A stretch of 64,000 bases of DNA from assembly GCF_000702945.1 (NCBI RefSeq), contig NZ_JNLE01000003.1, positions 2,341,501 through 2,405,500 on the forward strand, in the 5' to 3' direction. Of this stretch, positions 27,767 to 37,397 are shown piece after piece. The translations under genes and the position numbers were made by a program. The notes beneath the pieces are model-generated. The model was not told the origin of the DNA. It did not search any database and was given only the letters and a program-made list of their open reading frames with translations. Numbering within the stretch: position 1 is the first letter of the stretch; each line of letters opens with the position of its first letter. Origin of the DNA: Clostridium sp. KNHs205 (GTDB lineage: Bacteria; Bacillota; Clostridia; Lachnospirales; Lachnospiraceae).

Positions 27767-28549
27767 ATGGAATTACATACAATTGGGATTAATATCAGAC
27801 ATGGTGGGAATTTCTGCATTGACAGACCCCATGGGTCAGGAGATTACCTTTTGATTGTTTTGAAAACAAATGCCTTTCTGACGATAAACGGACAGGAAAT
27901 CATGGTTTCCCCAGACAGCTGTATTCTATATAAGAAAGATTCCAAACAGCTTTATCGTACATGTGGTAAAACCTATGTCAATCACTATATTCATTTTGAT
28001 TGTTTTGAGGAAGATTTCATTACTCAAAAAGGAATTCCTTTTGACACACCGTTCTTTCTTCCGAATCCAATAGAAATTGAAGATTTATTAAAAATGATCA
28101 GTCGTGAAAAGATATCCTCCTCTATAAGCAAGGCGGAAAACATCGATCTGCTCCTTAAATTATTGCTGCTAAAAATCAGTGACAGTGTTTCAGATTCAAA
28201 TGTGCAATCCGATAATACCCAGCATCGTGAGGAATTGACGGCCTTGCGAGCTGAAATATATAGTAATGCTGGCCAATATACTTCCATCAAAGAATTGGCA
28301 AAAAAAATGAATCAGAGTATATCTCACTTTCAAATGATCTATCATACACAGTTTGGTATTAGCTGCTACGACGATTTACTCACAGCGAAGGTCATGAGTG
28401 CGCAACATTATTTAAGCAGCACAGCTCTTTCAATAAAGGAAATTGCACTCCTTTGTGGCTATGAACATGACACTTGTTTTATGCGCATTTTCAAGAAGCG
28501 AACTGGCCTTACCCCTACACAATTTAGAACTAAACTAAAGCATCACTAG
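27767..28549 (+). CDS. AraC-family regulator, likely controlling the arabinofuranosidase
   Basis: About 260 residues: N-terminal cupin sensor (HGSGDYLLIVLKTNAFLTIN, CILYKKDSKQLYR) and C-terminal AraC double helix-turn-helix (IKELAKKMNQSISHFQMIY; IKEIALLCGYEHDTCFMRIF; TGLTPTQFR). I take ATG 27767 (GGAG 10 bp upstream) over ATG 27746, which lacks a site. Divergent from GH51 with about 117 bp between, a standard arrangement for a sugar-responsive activator; arabinose-type ligand is inference. Confidence 0.88.
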   Translation: MELHTIGINIRHGGNFCIDRPHGSGDYLLIVLKTNAFLTINGQEIMVSPDSCILYKKDSKQLYRTCGKTYVNHYIHFDCFEEDFITQKGIPFDTPFFLPNPIEIEDLLKMISREKISSSISKAENIDLLLKLLLLKISDSVSDSNVQSDNTQHREELTALRAEIYSNAGQYTSIKELAKKMNQSISHFQMIYHTQFGISCYDDLLTAKVMSAQHYLSSTALSIKEIALLCGYEHDTCFMRIFKKRTGLTPTQFRTKLKHH

Positions 28550-28630
28550 ATCTGATTCTCCAATAGTTTTGGTTATATTTTACACCTTATGGTTATAATA
28601 TACAGGAGTACTAAAGGAGGAGAATCTAAA

Positions 28631-31327
28631 ATGTTATATGAATCAAATAAGAAAGAAAAAATGAAGCATATTCTGATCTATTATATGATTCCCTTCACAG
28701 CAGGTTTTCTCTTACTTCAGTTTATTGTATATTATCCGTTTGTTTCAAATGGCAAATCATTTATATGGAACTTTGACGGCATAAACCAGCATTATCCTGC
28801 ATTGGTATATTACGGCAGGTTTCTTAAAAATCTATTTGCCGGTAAGGAAGTGCCCCTGGTGGATTTTAATATAGGGATGGGGTTTGATACCCTGACAACA
28901 CTTAATTATTATGCCATAGGTGATCCGCTGGCTTTGCTTTCGGTATTCGGCAAAGAAGGAAATTTCGAAGGATTATACCGTTTCTTAATTATACTCAGGC
29001 TTTATTTGTCTGGCATCAGTTATCTGTCGTATTGTATCTATAGAAAACAAAGCAGTTACCCTTCTGTACTGGGGGCTTTTATCTATGTATTTTGCGGTTA
29101 TGTTTTTTATGCCGGGACAAGGCACCCCTATTTCACTAATCCGCTTATCTATCTGCCTCTGCTTTTTCTTGGAATTGAACTCATATTACAAAAGAAAAGA
29201 CCATATTTGTTTATACTGATGACGTTCATTAGTGCTGTAAGTAATTTTTACTTCTTCTATATGATGACAATAATCATTTTTATATATGCAGTTTACAGGT
29301 TTTTTTGCACATATGATAAAAACAGTAACGATCCCATGTGGATATTATTTCTAAAAACCGCATTCCGAACCAGTTTATTTTATCTTATAGGGATTATTAT
29401 GTCTGCTATGATTTTATTTCCCGTACTTGCGGCGTTTTTTAATAACGGCAGGTTTGACGCAGGATATGATGTTAATCTGCTTTATTATACTCCGGGATAT
29501 TATGTTACGTTTGCGAATTCCTTTATAGCCCCTACTATAACGCCGGGCTTTTGGACTCTTTGTACCTTTGCTGCCATTGTTCCAGCCGCTGTCCTGGTAG
29601 CCTTTCGAAACAGTAAATACCGGCGGTTGAGGGTTGTTTTTCTGATTGGTACCGTTAGTCTGCTGATTCCTTTTATCGGATATCTTATGAACGGATTTTC
29701 CTATGTAAGTAACCGCTGGGAGTTTGGCTACAGCTTTATGATTGCATTTTTATTTACTTCGGTTTATGAAGATCTGTTCCGCTTAAATAAAACAGATAAG
29801 CTGCTGCTGGTGGCAGGAACCGTTTTATATGGTGTTTTGGGATTTTTTAACCCCAGTATATATATTTTATATGCTTTCCTTATGCTGGGTTTAACAATTG
29901 CCAGCATCCTTATTTTTAACCGGTTTACAAAGAATGTTTATCTGCAGAGAACAGTGATATTTACACTGGTATTCATTAATCTGGGGCTCAATGGTTATAT
30001 GACCAATTCTGGGCGATTTGGTAACTATACAGGTGAATTTATTGATTTGGGAAAGGTTGACAAGACAATTGAGAACTCGGCAGTCAGTATGATAGACAAT
30101 ATATCGGACAGTTCCTTTTACCGGGTGGAGGTATACGGTGATAAACAGTATAATGAAGGTATGCATCTTGGCTTTCGGGATGTCAGTGGTTATTTCAGTA
30201 TAATGGATAAGAGGCTTTCAGAATATATGGCGGGACTGGAATTAGTAAGCCAGAAAGCATCCTACCGTTTTGATAATTTGGACTACCGGTCTGGTCTTAG
30301 TACACTTGCAGGTGTTAAATATCTGGTTACTTCTGCTAAAGAGATGGTTCCCTATGGATATCAATTGATAAAAGAAGAAAGTACGGAAAGCAAGACCTAC
30401 TATTTGTATGAAAACCAGTTTTCACTGCCTTTGGGTTATGGGTATCAGAGTTATGTAGCCAGGGAGGTTTATGAGACTTTGAATCCGCTGCAAAAGCAGG
30501 AGATTATGCTCAGAACAGCCGTTTTGGAAGAGCCGGAGGAATCAACTTTAATGCTCCAAAAGGATGCGTATGAAGGCGGTAATCCTTCCGCCGCCGGATT
30601 TAAGTCGGAAGTACTGCCTGTAACCATACGGTATGGCAAAGGAATCACTCGTAAGGGAGATTATATCAACGTATCAAAGGCCGGTACAAAAATTACTGTT
30701 TATTTTCAGGGAATGGAGAATTCCGAAACGTATCTCCGGCTTGAGAATTTTAATATAAATAATACAAAATATTATGCCATGAATCTTCGGGTAAAAGGCG
30801 AAAATGAAATTGTTAAAACTGTCTATTCCAGGTCTGACAGGAACAATGCGTATTTTGGGAAAGAGGATTATATTATAAATCTCGGCTATCAGAGTACCCC
30901 AATGAAATCGTGTGAAATTATCTTTACCAAACCCGGCATATTTCATTTAAGTGATATACAGGTTTATACAATGCCAATGGCTGAATATGAAGAACAGATA
31001 AAAGCGAGAGATAAAACTGTACTGGAGAATATACAGGTCACCAACAACCGGATTACCGGAGTGTATAACAGTAGTGAGGATAGTTTATTGTGTCTGTCGA
31101 TACCCTACAGCAAAGGTTGGAAGGCATATGTAAACGGAGAAAAGACCGAGCTGGTTCCGGCAAACGTGATGTACATGGCTTTACCGGTAAAAGCCGGAGA
31201 ACATGAAATTGACTTATACTATGAAACTCCTTTTCTTAAAACCGGAATCGCGGTGTCGGCTGCGGGAGTATTTCTGTTTCTTTGCTTCGTGCTCTATTAC
31301 AGGATTAAAAAAACAAATAAGGGATAA
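28631..31327 (+). CDS. YfhO-family membrane protein (cell-wall polymer glycosylation)
   Basis: 898 residues from ATG 28631 (AAAGGAGGAG 8 bp upstream; the earlier in-frame ATG lies on a TATAAT-like sequence). About 12 transmembrane helices fill residues 10-460, a large external beta-rich domain follows, and a last helix lies near the C-terminus. The N-terminal block with FDGINQHYPALVYYGRF and NIGMGFDTL is diagnostic of YfhO. In Bacillus and Listeria, YfhO-type enzymes transfer a sugar from undecaprenyl phosphate to teichoic acids outside the membrane, partnered by a GT2 enzyme. That partner is the next gene, 59 bp on. Confidence 0.92.
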   Translation: MLYESNKKEKMKHILIYYMIPFTAGFLLLQFIVYYPFVSNGKSFIWNFDGINQHYPALVYYGRFLKNLFAGKEVPLVDFNIGMGFDTLTTLNYYAIGDPLALLSVFGKEGNFEGLYRFLIILRLYLSGISYLSYCIYRKQSSYPSVLGAFIYVFCGYVFYAGTRHPYFTNPLIYLPLLFLGIELILQKKRPYLFILMTFISAVSNFYFFYMMTIIIFIYAVYRFFCTYDKNSNDPMWILFLKTAFRTSLFYLIGIIMSAMILFPVLAAFFNNGRFDAGYDVNLLYYTPGYYVTFANSFIAPTITPGFWTLCTFAAIVPAAVLVAFRNSKYRRLRVVFLIGTVSLLIPFIGYLMNGFSYVSNRWEFGYSFMIAFLFTSVYEDLFRLNKTDKLLLVAGTVLYGVLGFFNPSIYILYAFLMLGLTIASILIFNRFTKNVYLQRTVIFTLVFINLGLNGYMTNSGRFGNYTGEFIDLGKVDKTIENSAVSMIDNISDSSFYRVEVYGDKQYNEGMHLGFRDVSGYFSIMDKRLSEYMAGLELVSQKASYRFDNLDYRSGLSTLAGVKYLVTSAKEMVPYGYQLIKEESTESKTYYLYENQFSLPLGYGYQSYVAREVYETLNPLQKQEIMLRTAVLEEPEESTLMLQKDAYEGGNPSAAGFKSEVLPVTIRYGKGITRKGDYINVSKAGTKITVYFQGMENSETYLRLENFNINNTKYYAMNLRVKGENEIVKTVYSRSDRNNAYFGKEDYIINLGYQSTPMKSCEIIFTKPGIFHLSDIQVYTMPMAEYEEQIKARDKTVLENIQVTNNRITGVYNSSEDSLLCLSIPYSKGWKAYVNGEKTELVPANVMYMALPVKAGEHEIDLYYETPFLKTGIAVSAAGVFLFLCFVLYYRIKKTNKG

Positions 31328-31386
31328 CATTGTTATTAGGATAAATTATTTTGGTTCTCATTTCTTGATTTAAGGAGAGGAAGAGT

Positions 31387-32313
31387 TTGGACAGAATATC
31401 AGTTATTGTACCTTGTTTTAATGAAGAGAAAGTAATGCACTTGTTTTATACGGAATTGAAACTTGTCATGAAAAGGATGATTACAACTGAATTTGAAATT
31501 ATATTTATTGATGACGGTTCAAAGGATAAAACCTTACAGCTTATAAAAGCTCTAAAAGAGAAAGATAACAGAATAAGGTATATATCATTTTCTAAGAATT
31601 TTGGAAAAGAAGCTGCTATTTTTGCCGGTTTGGAAAACAGTACCGGTAATTATGCAGTGATTATGGATGCGGATCTTCAGGACCCGCCTCATCTGCTTGC
31701 CAAAATGTATGAGTGTCTGCAAAAAGAGGATTACGACTCGGTAGCTGCCAGAAGAGTAACAAGGAAGGGGGAGCCGAAGCTGCGCTCCTTTTTTGCCAGG
31801 CGGTTTTATCATCTTATGAGTCATATCTCCAAGGCAGATGTTGTTGACGGTGCCAGAGATTTCAGGCTTATGAAAAGGCAGATGGTGGACGCCATTGTTA
31901 ATATGAGGGAGTACAATCGATTCTCCAAAGGAATCTTCGGATGGGTGGGTTTTAAAACCAAATGGCTGGATTATGAGAATGTAGAGCGTGCGGCAGGTGA
32001 AACCAAATGGTCCTTTCGAAAACTGCTGTTTTATTCTTTTGACGGAATTGTCGCGTTTTCTACCATACCCCTGGGAATTGCATCCTTTTCCGGACTTTTT
32101 CTGTGTATCGTTGCTTTTATCGGTATAATAGTCGTGCTAATCCGGCATTTTGCAGGTGTAAAATCCGCCTACGGCTGGTCATCCACAGCTTGTATCATAC
32201 TGTTTCTCAGCGGATTTCAACTATTCTGCATGGGGGTATTAGGTCAATACGTAGCCAAAACCTACCTGGAGGTTAAGAATCGTCCAATCTACATTGTGAA
32301 AGAACAGGGGTAG
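31387..32313 (+). CDS. GT2 undecaprenyl-phosphate glycosyltransferase (CsbB/GtrB-like)
   Basis: 308 residues. Would charge undecaprenyl phosphate with a sugar from a nucleotide donor at the inner membrane face. The GT-A domain shows SVIVPCFNEE, FIDDGSKDKT and metal-binding DADLQDPP. Two C-terminal transmembrane helices (about 235-260 and 270-295) complete the family layout. The start is TTG 31387 with GGAGAGG 6 bp upstream. Cotranscribed with the YfhO gene; together they form the donor-making and transferring halves of a teichoic-acid-type glycosylation system. A GtcA-like flippase is not in the window. Confidence 0.92.
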   Translation: MDRISVIVPCFNEEKVMHLFYTELKLVMKRMITTEFEIIFIDDGSKDKTLQLIKALKEKDNRIRYISFSKNFGKEAAIFAGLENSTGNYAVIMDADLQDPPHLLAKMYECLQKEDYDSVAARRVTRKGEPKLRSFFARRFYHLMSHISKADVVDGARDFRLMKRQMVDAIVNMREYNRFSKGIFGWVGFKTKWLDYENVERAAGETKWSFRKLLFYSFDGIVAFSTIPLGIASFSGLFLCIVAFIGIIVVLIRHFAGVKSAYGWSSTACIILFLSGFQLFCMGVLGQYVAKTYLEVKNRPIYIVKEQG

Positions 32314-32383
32314 ATTACCGCTTCATATAAAATTTCGGCTACGGTCCTGTCAAATCAGGGCTTACAAAGAATGATTATTTATG

Positions 32384-32430
32384 AAAAAATCAGGGCTTAC
32401 CTCTAAATTTAGGCAGTCCCTGATTTTTTA
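32384..32430. terminator. Bidirectional terminator between GT2 and amylase genes
   Basis: AAAAAATCAGGG (32384-32395) pairs with CCCTGATTTTTT (32418-32429), giving A/T tails for both convergent genes. The left arm (AAATCAGGGCTTAC) is repeated directly at 32352-32365. Confidence 0.92.
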
Positions 32431-32457
32431 ATAAAGATAACTCATTTCATTCTTATA

Positions 32458-35049
32458 TTATTTTAAATATGTCCCACTATTACCGACTTTTCCCGGTGCC
32501 GGATTACCTGGCAGATCCAGGACATAAATTCTCATATTGCCTTTTCCTGATCTGGGTATGGTTAATTTGCCATCTGTTATAACCTTTACATCTCCTGTAA
32601 TTGCATCCTTATAGGTACCATTAGGGATTCCCGAGAACGCTGCACCGTCTGTAATGGATACCAGAACAAAGCTATCCACCCCGGTGCTCGTATCAGTATA
32701 ACGTCTCTTAAAAGCCATCTCTCCCGAAACACCTTCCGTCGAATACTGCCCTTTTCTAAGTGCTGGGATGTTACGCCTGATTTTATTCAATCTCTGGATA
32801 TGCAGGGAAAGGGGATGATTTAAGGTTGCTGCCATTGTCCCTGTTGCATTTGTATATTCGCCATAATCCGTCACAGTTACGGAGCCTTCGATATTGTCCC
32901 CGAAATAAGCCCTGCCTGTCTCACTTAAAGGCTTTGTTGGACCGGCATCTATCACTGCGCCTTTCATGAATTCTATTTCACTTCCGTAATAAATACTAGG
33001 AATTCCCCGGAAAGTATACATAAGGTTCAGATTTTCTGCCCAGGTATCCTGGGAGCCTGCAAACCTTTGGTTTTCCGGCGCACCATCCGGTGCATAATCA
33101 TGGGAATCCACATAGGTTACATTCCAGGTAGCATCACTGTAATATTGGTCCCCATCTACACCCACACGGAATGCATCCCTGGCATTGTTAAAGTTCCAAT
33201 GCATGGGAAAATCTATTACACCCAGTCCGGAAGATATACTTTTATCCGGTGTGTGATAAGTATTGCCGTTCAACAAATGATTTCTGCTGACAGGCTGGGT
33301 ACTCACATTCTGGTTATCATTCCAGTGCTGAAAAACACTATTCATATTTGTAACAGTATCGCCCCAAGGGTAAGCTGAGGTTTCTGCCCAGGTGTAAAAG
33401 GGTGTGGAAATTGCAGGAATATTGCTATTCCATACCTGCCGGTACCTGGTGGCTACTTCTCCGAACACAAAGAAATCTTCGCCTCCTGCCGCTTTAAAAG
33501 CCGGGATAAAGTCTTTATTGAAGGTTAGTCTGGATATGTGTTTAACCGTATCCACCCGGAAGGCATCGACTCCCATAGTTATGTAGCGGTTGTAGGCATT
33601 TATTAAATAATCCGATACGGCTGGATTCTCTGTGTTTAAATCCACACAATCCCCTGCTATCTGGCCGGTTTGGACCGTATAACCCTCCCAGCTTAAGCTT
33701 TTTTCATGATGATAGATATTTTCTGTATCCAGGGAATCTTCTTTCATAGCGTTTATTCTGGCCTGATATTGCTGCGCCGGAGTTAAGGTCTCATAATTAG
33801 CGGGAAGTTTTCCTTCATCAATTCTGATAATTGCATCAGCAGTATCTTCCTGTGTTTCATCTTTTGTAAACAGCGGATACAGATTTTCCTCCCCAAAATT
33901 TCCTGTGTGATTCAATACCATATCCTGAATAATTTTTAACCCCTTCTCATGTGCCGCATTAATTAAATCCTGATAGGTTACACCGTCTGATTCATATCTT
34001 GGGTCGATCTCATTGAAATTAACGGCATGGTAACCGTGATAATCATAGCCGCTCATATTTTTCACGACCGGAGTAATCCAGATTGCTGAAAATCCAAGAG
34101 CCTTTATGTAGTCAAGTTTTTCAATAAGGCCTTTAAAATCACCTCTCCAGGCTGCATCGTTACTGTTCTTCATGGCTGCCACTTCATCCCAGCAATGCAC
34201 ATTATTACTGGAATCCCCATCATAGAACCGGGTTATCATAACAAAATAAATAGTTTCATCCCTGAAATCAATTCCTTTTTCCGGTGTTGGTGTAATGGTT
34301 GGGGTTATTGTCGGCGTAACTGTTGGTGTTGGCGTAATGGTTGGAGTTATTGTCGGCGTAACGGTAGGTGTTGGCGTATTGGTCGGGGTTGGCGTAACGG
34401 TCGCTTCCGGGTTCTTCTCGTACCATTGATTATCCTTATACCACCATTCACCGGCTGTCCGGGATAAATCGGCTGTCTGCTTCCCGTTATAATTAAATAT
34501 CAGATGAACCAGTGAAGCATTGGAAAAAGTATATTTGTACCAACCATTCCCCTCCGGCGCCATATCCGTCCCCGGCCAGGTTATCGTATTGCCGGAGGGC
34601 TGGATATTCCAATAATATATCTTTGCTCCGTCCCAGGGACTTTTAAAATGTACCGTAACGGACTCTGATGTACTATCCGGATTATACTGGTACCACTGGT
34701 TGTTCTTATACCACCATTCTCCGGAAGTCCTGTATAAGTTTGCTGTCTGTGAGCCATTCTGGTTGATGATCAGATTAACGCTTTGCGTATTGCTGAAGGT
34801 GTAACCAAACCAATTATCGCTTTCAGACTTCATTTGTACTCCCGGCCATGTAACCGGCATGTTGTTTTCCCCGTTCAAATTCCAATAATAGATATTTGGT
34901 GCGGTATAAGTTCCTTTATAATGCACCGTAACCGAGGATACTGTTTCTGCCTGCATCTTTTGTAATGTGCCAGGTGTTATCATTCCTGTTACCAAGATTA
35001 CAATCAGCAGCACATAGCCAGTCAGCTTTTTCCAGAAACCTTTCTTCAT
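32458..35049 (-). CDS. Secreted GH13 alpha-amylase with two starch-binding modules
   Basis: 863 residues from ATG 35049 (GGAGGT 9 bp upstream; the longer frame has none). Order: signal peptide (about 1-35), two CBM25/26-like starch-binding modules of about 85 residues each (IYYWN..TWPG..M..E..WYKYTFSN), a Thr-Pro linker of about 38 residues, then a GH13 domain. Catalytic blocks: DMVLNHTG, nucleophile Asp in DAFRVDTVKH, acid/base Glu in FVFGEVATRY, and TYVDSHD. A C-terminal beta domain ends the protein. It would degrade starch outside the cell. Divergent from an AraC regulator at 35417. Confidence 0.94.
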   Translation of the reverse strand: MKKGFWKKLTGYVLLIVILVTGMITPGTLQKMQAETVSSVTVHYKGTYTAPNIYYWNLNGENNMPVTWPGVQMKSESDNWFGYTFSNTQSVNLIINQNGSQTANLYRTSGEWWYKNNQWYQYNPDSTSESVTVHFKSPWDGAKIYYWNIQPSGNTITWPGTDMAPEGNGWYKYTFSNASLVHLIFNYNGKQTADLSRTAGEWWYKDNQWYEKNPEATVTPTPTNTPTPTVTPTITPTITPTPTVTPTITPTITPTPEKGIDFRDETIYFVMITRFYDGDSSNNVHCWDEVAAMKNSNDAAWRGDFKGLIEKLDYIKALGFSAIWITPVVKNMSGYDYHGYHAVNFNEIDPRYESDGVTYQDLINAAHEKGLKIIQDMVLNHTGNFGEENLYPLFTKDETQEDTADAIIRIDEGKLPANYETLTPAQQYQARINAMKEDSLDTENIYHHEKSLSWEGYTVQTGQIAGDCVDLNTENPAVSDYLINAYNRYITMGVDAFRVDTVKHISRLTFNKDFIPAFKAAGGEDFFVFGEVATRYRQVWNSNIPAISTPFYTWAETSAYPWGDTVTNMNSVFQHWNDNQNVSTQPVSRNHLLNGNTYHTPDKSISSGLGVIDFPMHWNFNNARDAFRVGVDGDQYYSDATWNVTYVDSHDYAPDGAPENQRFAGSQDTWAENLNLMYTFRGIPSIYYGSEIEFMKGAVIDAGPTKPLSETGRAYFGDNIEGSVTVTDYGEYTNATGTMAATLNHPLSLHIQRLNKIRRNIPALRKGQYSTEGVSGEMAFKRRYTDTSTGVDSFVLVSITDGAAFSGIPNGTYKDAITGDVKVITDGKLTIPRSGKGNMRIYVLDLPGNPAPGKVGNSGTYLK
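34280..34394 (-). repeat. Degenerate tandem repeat encoding the Thr-Pro linker
   Basis: Repeated GTAACTGTTGGTGTTGGCGT-like units encode TPTPT/VTPTI repeats between the binding modules and the catalytic domain of the amylase. Such repeats vary in copy number by slippage. Confidence 0.8.
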
Positions 35050-35416
35050 TCTTTTTATACCTCCTGCCTTTTTAGAGGCTGTATCTTCTGGCATAGATTG
35101 ACCCTGACCTGAATATATGCCTTGTGAATCAGCCCTTTTATTTATTGACAGCCTGTTGATGCTTAACATTTTACCGACTATATCCCACAGGCCATTCAAC
35201 CGATAGAATAAAACAGTGAAAAAGTTTGTCTTATTAATTATTTTGTTAATATTGACTGGTTTTGATATATAGATTAATATAATTATATCATTTTATACTG
35301 AAAATTCTTGCAATATCCTATGAATTATTTGTACAATACTATCATTTGGAAGAATAGAAACAGCTACGAAAATTTTAGCTTCGAAGGAACTTTTACTGCA
35401 TAGATGGGGGGATCTT

Positions 35417-36304
35417 ATGGAGATTAATAATTATGCTTTTTACAAAGAGAAAAAAAGCCATGGCAACAGCACATATCCTTTCACTATCTATAAGGTACGG
35501 ATGCCGGAAACTTTTTCTCAATTTCCACTGCATTACCATGGGGAGGTAGAACTGATTCATGTAAGTGAAGGCAAAGGGGTGATTACCGTCAATTTAAAAC
35601 CATATGTCGTAACAGCGGGGACCATAGCTTTCATATCACCAGGAATTCTGCATTCCATGGAGCAATTACAAGGGCAACCCTTTGTATACAGGAATATCAT
35701 ATTTGATTTAAAAATGGTGCTTTCCTATATCTCTGATGAAAGCACTCTAAATACCCTGCTTCCCCTTATGGCAAATAAAATATATTTCCCGGTAATTATT
35801 GATATGCAGAATTCCCTGAATACTCTTCTTACAGCTTACATCAATACGATGCAGCAAATCCATGATGCCAGGCTTCCGGGATATGAGCTGGCTATAAAAG
35901 CTCAGATTATGCTTATGATATACCTGCTAACATCGAACAACCTGCTCCTTACGGATAAATATTATTTAAAATCCTCTGTCGGTAAGTTAAAAAAGGTTCT
36001 GACTTACATTAGCGGACATTATGAGGAATCCATATCCATACAGGATGCTGCAACAGTTTACGGAAGCAGTGCCTCAAATTTTATGCGTTTTTTTAAAAAT
36101 ACAACAGGTTCTTCTTTTATACAATATTTAAATGACTACCGCTTGAATATAGCGCAAGAAAAACTTCTGACAACTTCCTGTTCCATCTTAGATATAGCAG
36201 TTAATACTGGTTTCAACAATCTCTCTTATTTCAACCGTATGTTTAAAAGTAAATTTAAAGAATCCCCCTCAAGCTATCGAAAAAAACACCGGATAATACA
36301 ATAA
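35417..36304 (+). CDS. AraC-family regulator, divergent from the amylase
   Basis: 295 residues. Cupin sensor domain (FPLHYHGEVELIHVSEGKG, with metal-site-like His residues, and ISPGILHSM) followed by the AraC helix-turn-helix pair (ISIQDAATVYGSSASNFMRF; ILDIAVNTGFNNLSYFNRMF; ESPSSYR). GGGGGGATC precedes the ATG. It faces the amylase gene across about 370 bp of AT-rich DNA, so starch or maltodextrin control is the natural guess. Confidence 0.92.
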   Translation: MEINNYAFYKEKKSHGNSTYPFTIYKVRMPETFSQFPLHYHGEVELIHVSEGKGVITVNLKPYVVTAGTIAFISPGILHSMEQLQGQPFVYRNIIFDLKMVLSYISDESTLNTLLPLMANKIYFPVIIDMQNSLNTLLTAYINTMQQIHDARLPGYELAIKAQIMLMIYLLTSNNLLLTDKYYLKSSVGKLKKVLTYISGHYEESISIQDAATVYGSSASNFMRFFKNTTGSSFIQYLNDYRLNIAQEKLLTTSCSILDIAVNTGFNNLSYFNRMFKSKFKESPSSYRKKHRIIQ

Positions 36305-36423
36305 GCAATGTGCCGGGCATTTTGCCTGTGGACAGGTATGACAATCAGTTGAATATAAAAGAAATATGCGGGATGCTTTAAATTCAAGCACAGTCAAAAA
36401 TTAAGATTTACCTTGTCGGATAG

Positions 36424-36483
36424 CCACCGCAAGAATTGCCGCAAGAATCACCGCAAGAACCATCACAAGAACCACCGCAAGAA
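36424..36483. repeat. 12-bp tandem repeat array, possible Cys-Gly-rich small peptide on the minus strand
   Basis: Five units of the form NNNCCGCAAGAA run from 36424 to 36483. On the minus strand one frame (TTG 36503 to TAA 36408, 31 codons) reads YFCGSCGGSCDGSC and continues to GGY, with six Cys three to four residues apart, like Cys-rich clostridial small peptides. No ribosome site is well placed. Another minus frame (from GTG near 36513) gives a purely hydrophobic segment, and the plus strand gives a His-Arg-Lys-Asn repeat. The array lies about 120 bp downstream of an ABC permease on the same strand. Coding status open. Confidence 0.4.
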
Positions 36484-36623
36484 CCACAAAAATAAAGCGC
36501 CAATACGTGTGATATATCACTCCGTTTATTGGCTCAGTATCTTTGTGCAATTGCAGTCTTGATTACTATGATAAACAGGAGAGAACCATTTTGTTTTCAT
36601 CCATTTATGTCAGCACTATGATT

Positions 36624-37397
36624 TCACAACTCATACTTTCTAAAAGCAGTGATACCAAATAAGGTAGCAATAAGTGTAATAACAACAGAATTGATTACAA
36701 TGCTTATGGCCATGTCTGTTGAAAATGATGATGAAGATATGATTGCAGACATACCATAAATGGAGTGCCTCATGCCTAACTCAACTATTTTTACAACCCT
36801 GGAAGAGAAACCACTTAGATTTGTAATGGCAGACCATATTGTTTCACTAAAGAGTACATAGCATAAACAAAGAATGGTAGAAGCGGTATTGTTTTTTATC
36901 AACATAGAAAGCAGGCAAAGGACTGCTCCCAAAGAGGCATACAAAGCAATTCCGGAAATAACCGTTGCAATATATCTACTTGTAATAATATTACTTACCT
37001 GGCCGGAACTAAACAAAGCAATCAACTCGAACAGTAAGAAAACAGCAGCAGATATAGACGATGAAACAATAGCCTTTGATAAATAAATACCGGTACGGCT
37101 CTTACTGATAATCCATTTGTGCTGCCATGTCTTCCATTGATACTCCTGACCAATCCATACGGAGATTAGGATAGCAACCAATATACCCAGTCCCTTTTGA
37201 TATTCTGTGCCTATCCGAATAATATCTTCAATCTCCTTAAATGCGGTAAGGTTTCCAAAAACAGATATTCCCACTCGAATTTCTTTAAGCATAATCATCA
37301 TAAGCAAAAAGGATAAGACACCTGCAAACCCTATAACACCATACAAAAGCTTGCTTTTTCCAAGTCTGTAAAGGTCACTTCTCAATAGTTTAATCAT
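36624..37397 (-). CDS. ABC-2 type transporter permease
   Basis: 257 residues with six hydrophobic segments, the size of BcrB/NisE-like permeases. It starts MIKLLRSDLYRLGKSKLLY, the cytoplasmic lead typical of this group, and contains IWIGQEYQWKTWQHKWIISK before helix 3, a conserved feature of bacitracin/lantibiotic exporters. Overlaps the ATPase gene by 8 bp, so it is the partner subunit. Probably exports a peptide or gives resistance to a membrane-active compound. No two-component genes adjoin it. Confidence 0.88.
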   Translation of the reverse strand: MIKLLRSDLYRLGKSKLLYGVIGFAGVLSFLLMMIMLKEIRVGISVFGNLTAFKEIEDIIRIGTEYQKGLGILVAILISVWIGQEYQWKTWQHKWIISKSRTGIYLSKAIVSSSISAAVFLLFELIALFSSGQVSNIITSRYIATVISGIALYASLGAVLCLLSMLIKNNTASTILCLCYVLFSETIWSAITNLSGFSSRVVKIVELGMRHSIYGMSAIISSSSFSTDMAISIVINSVVITLIATLFGITAFRKYEL

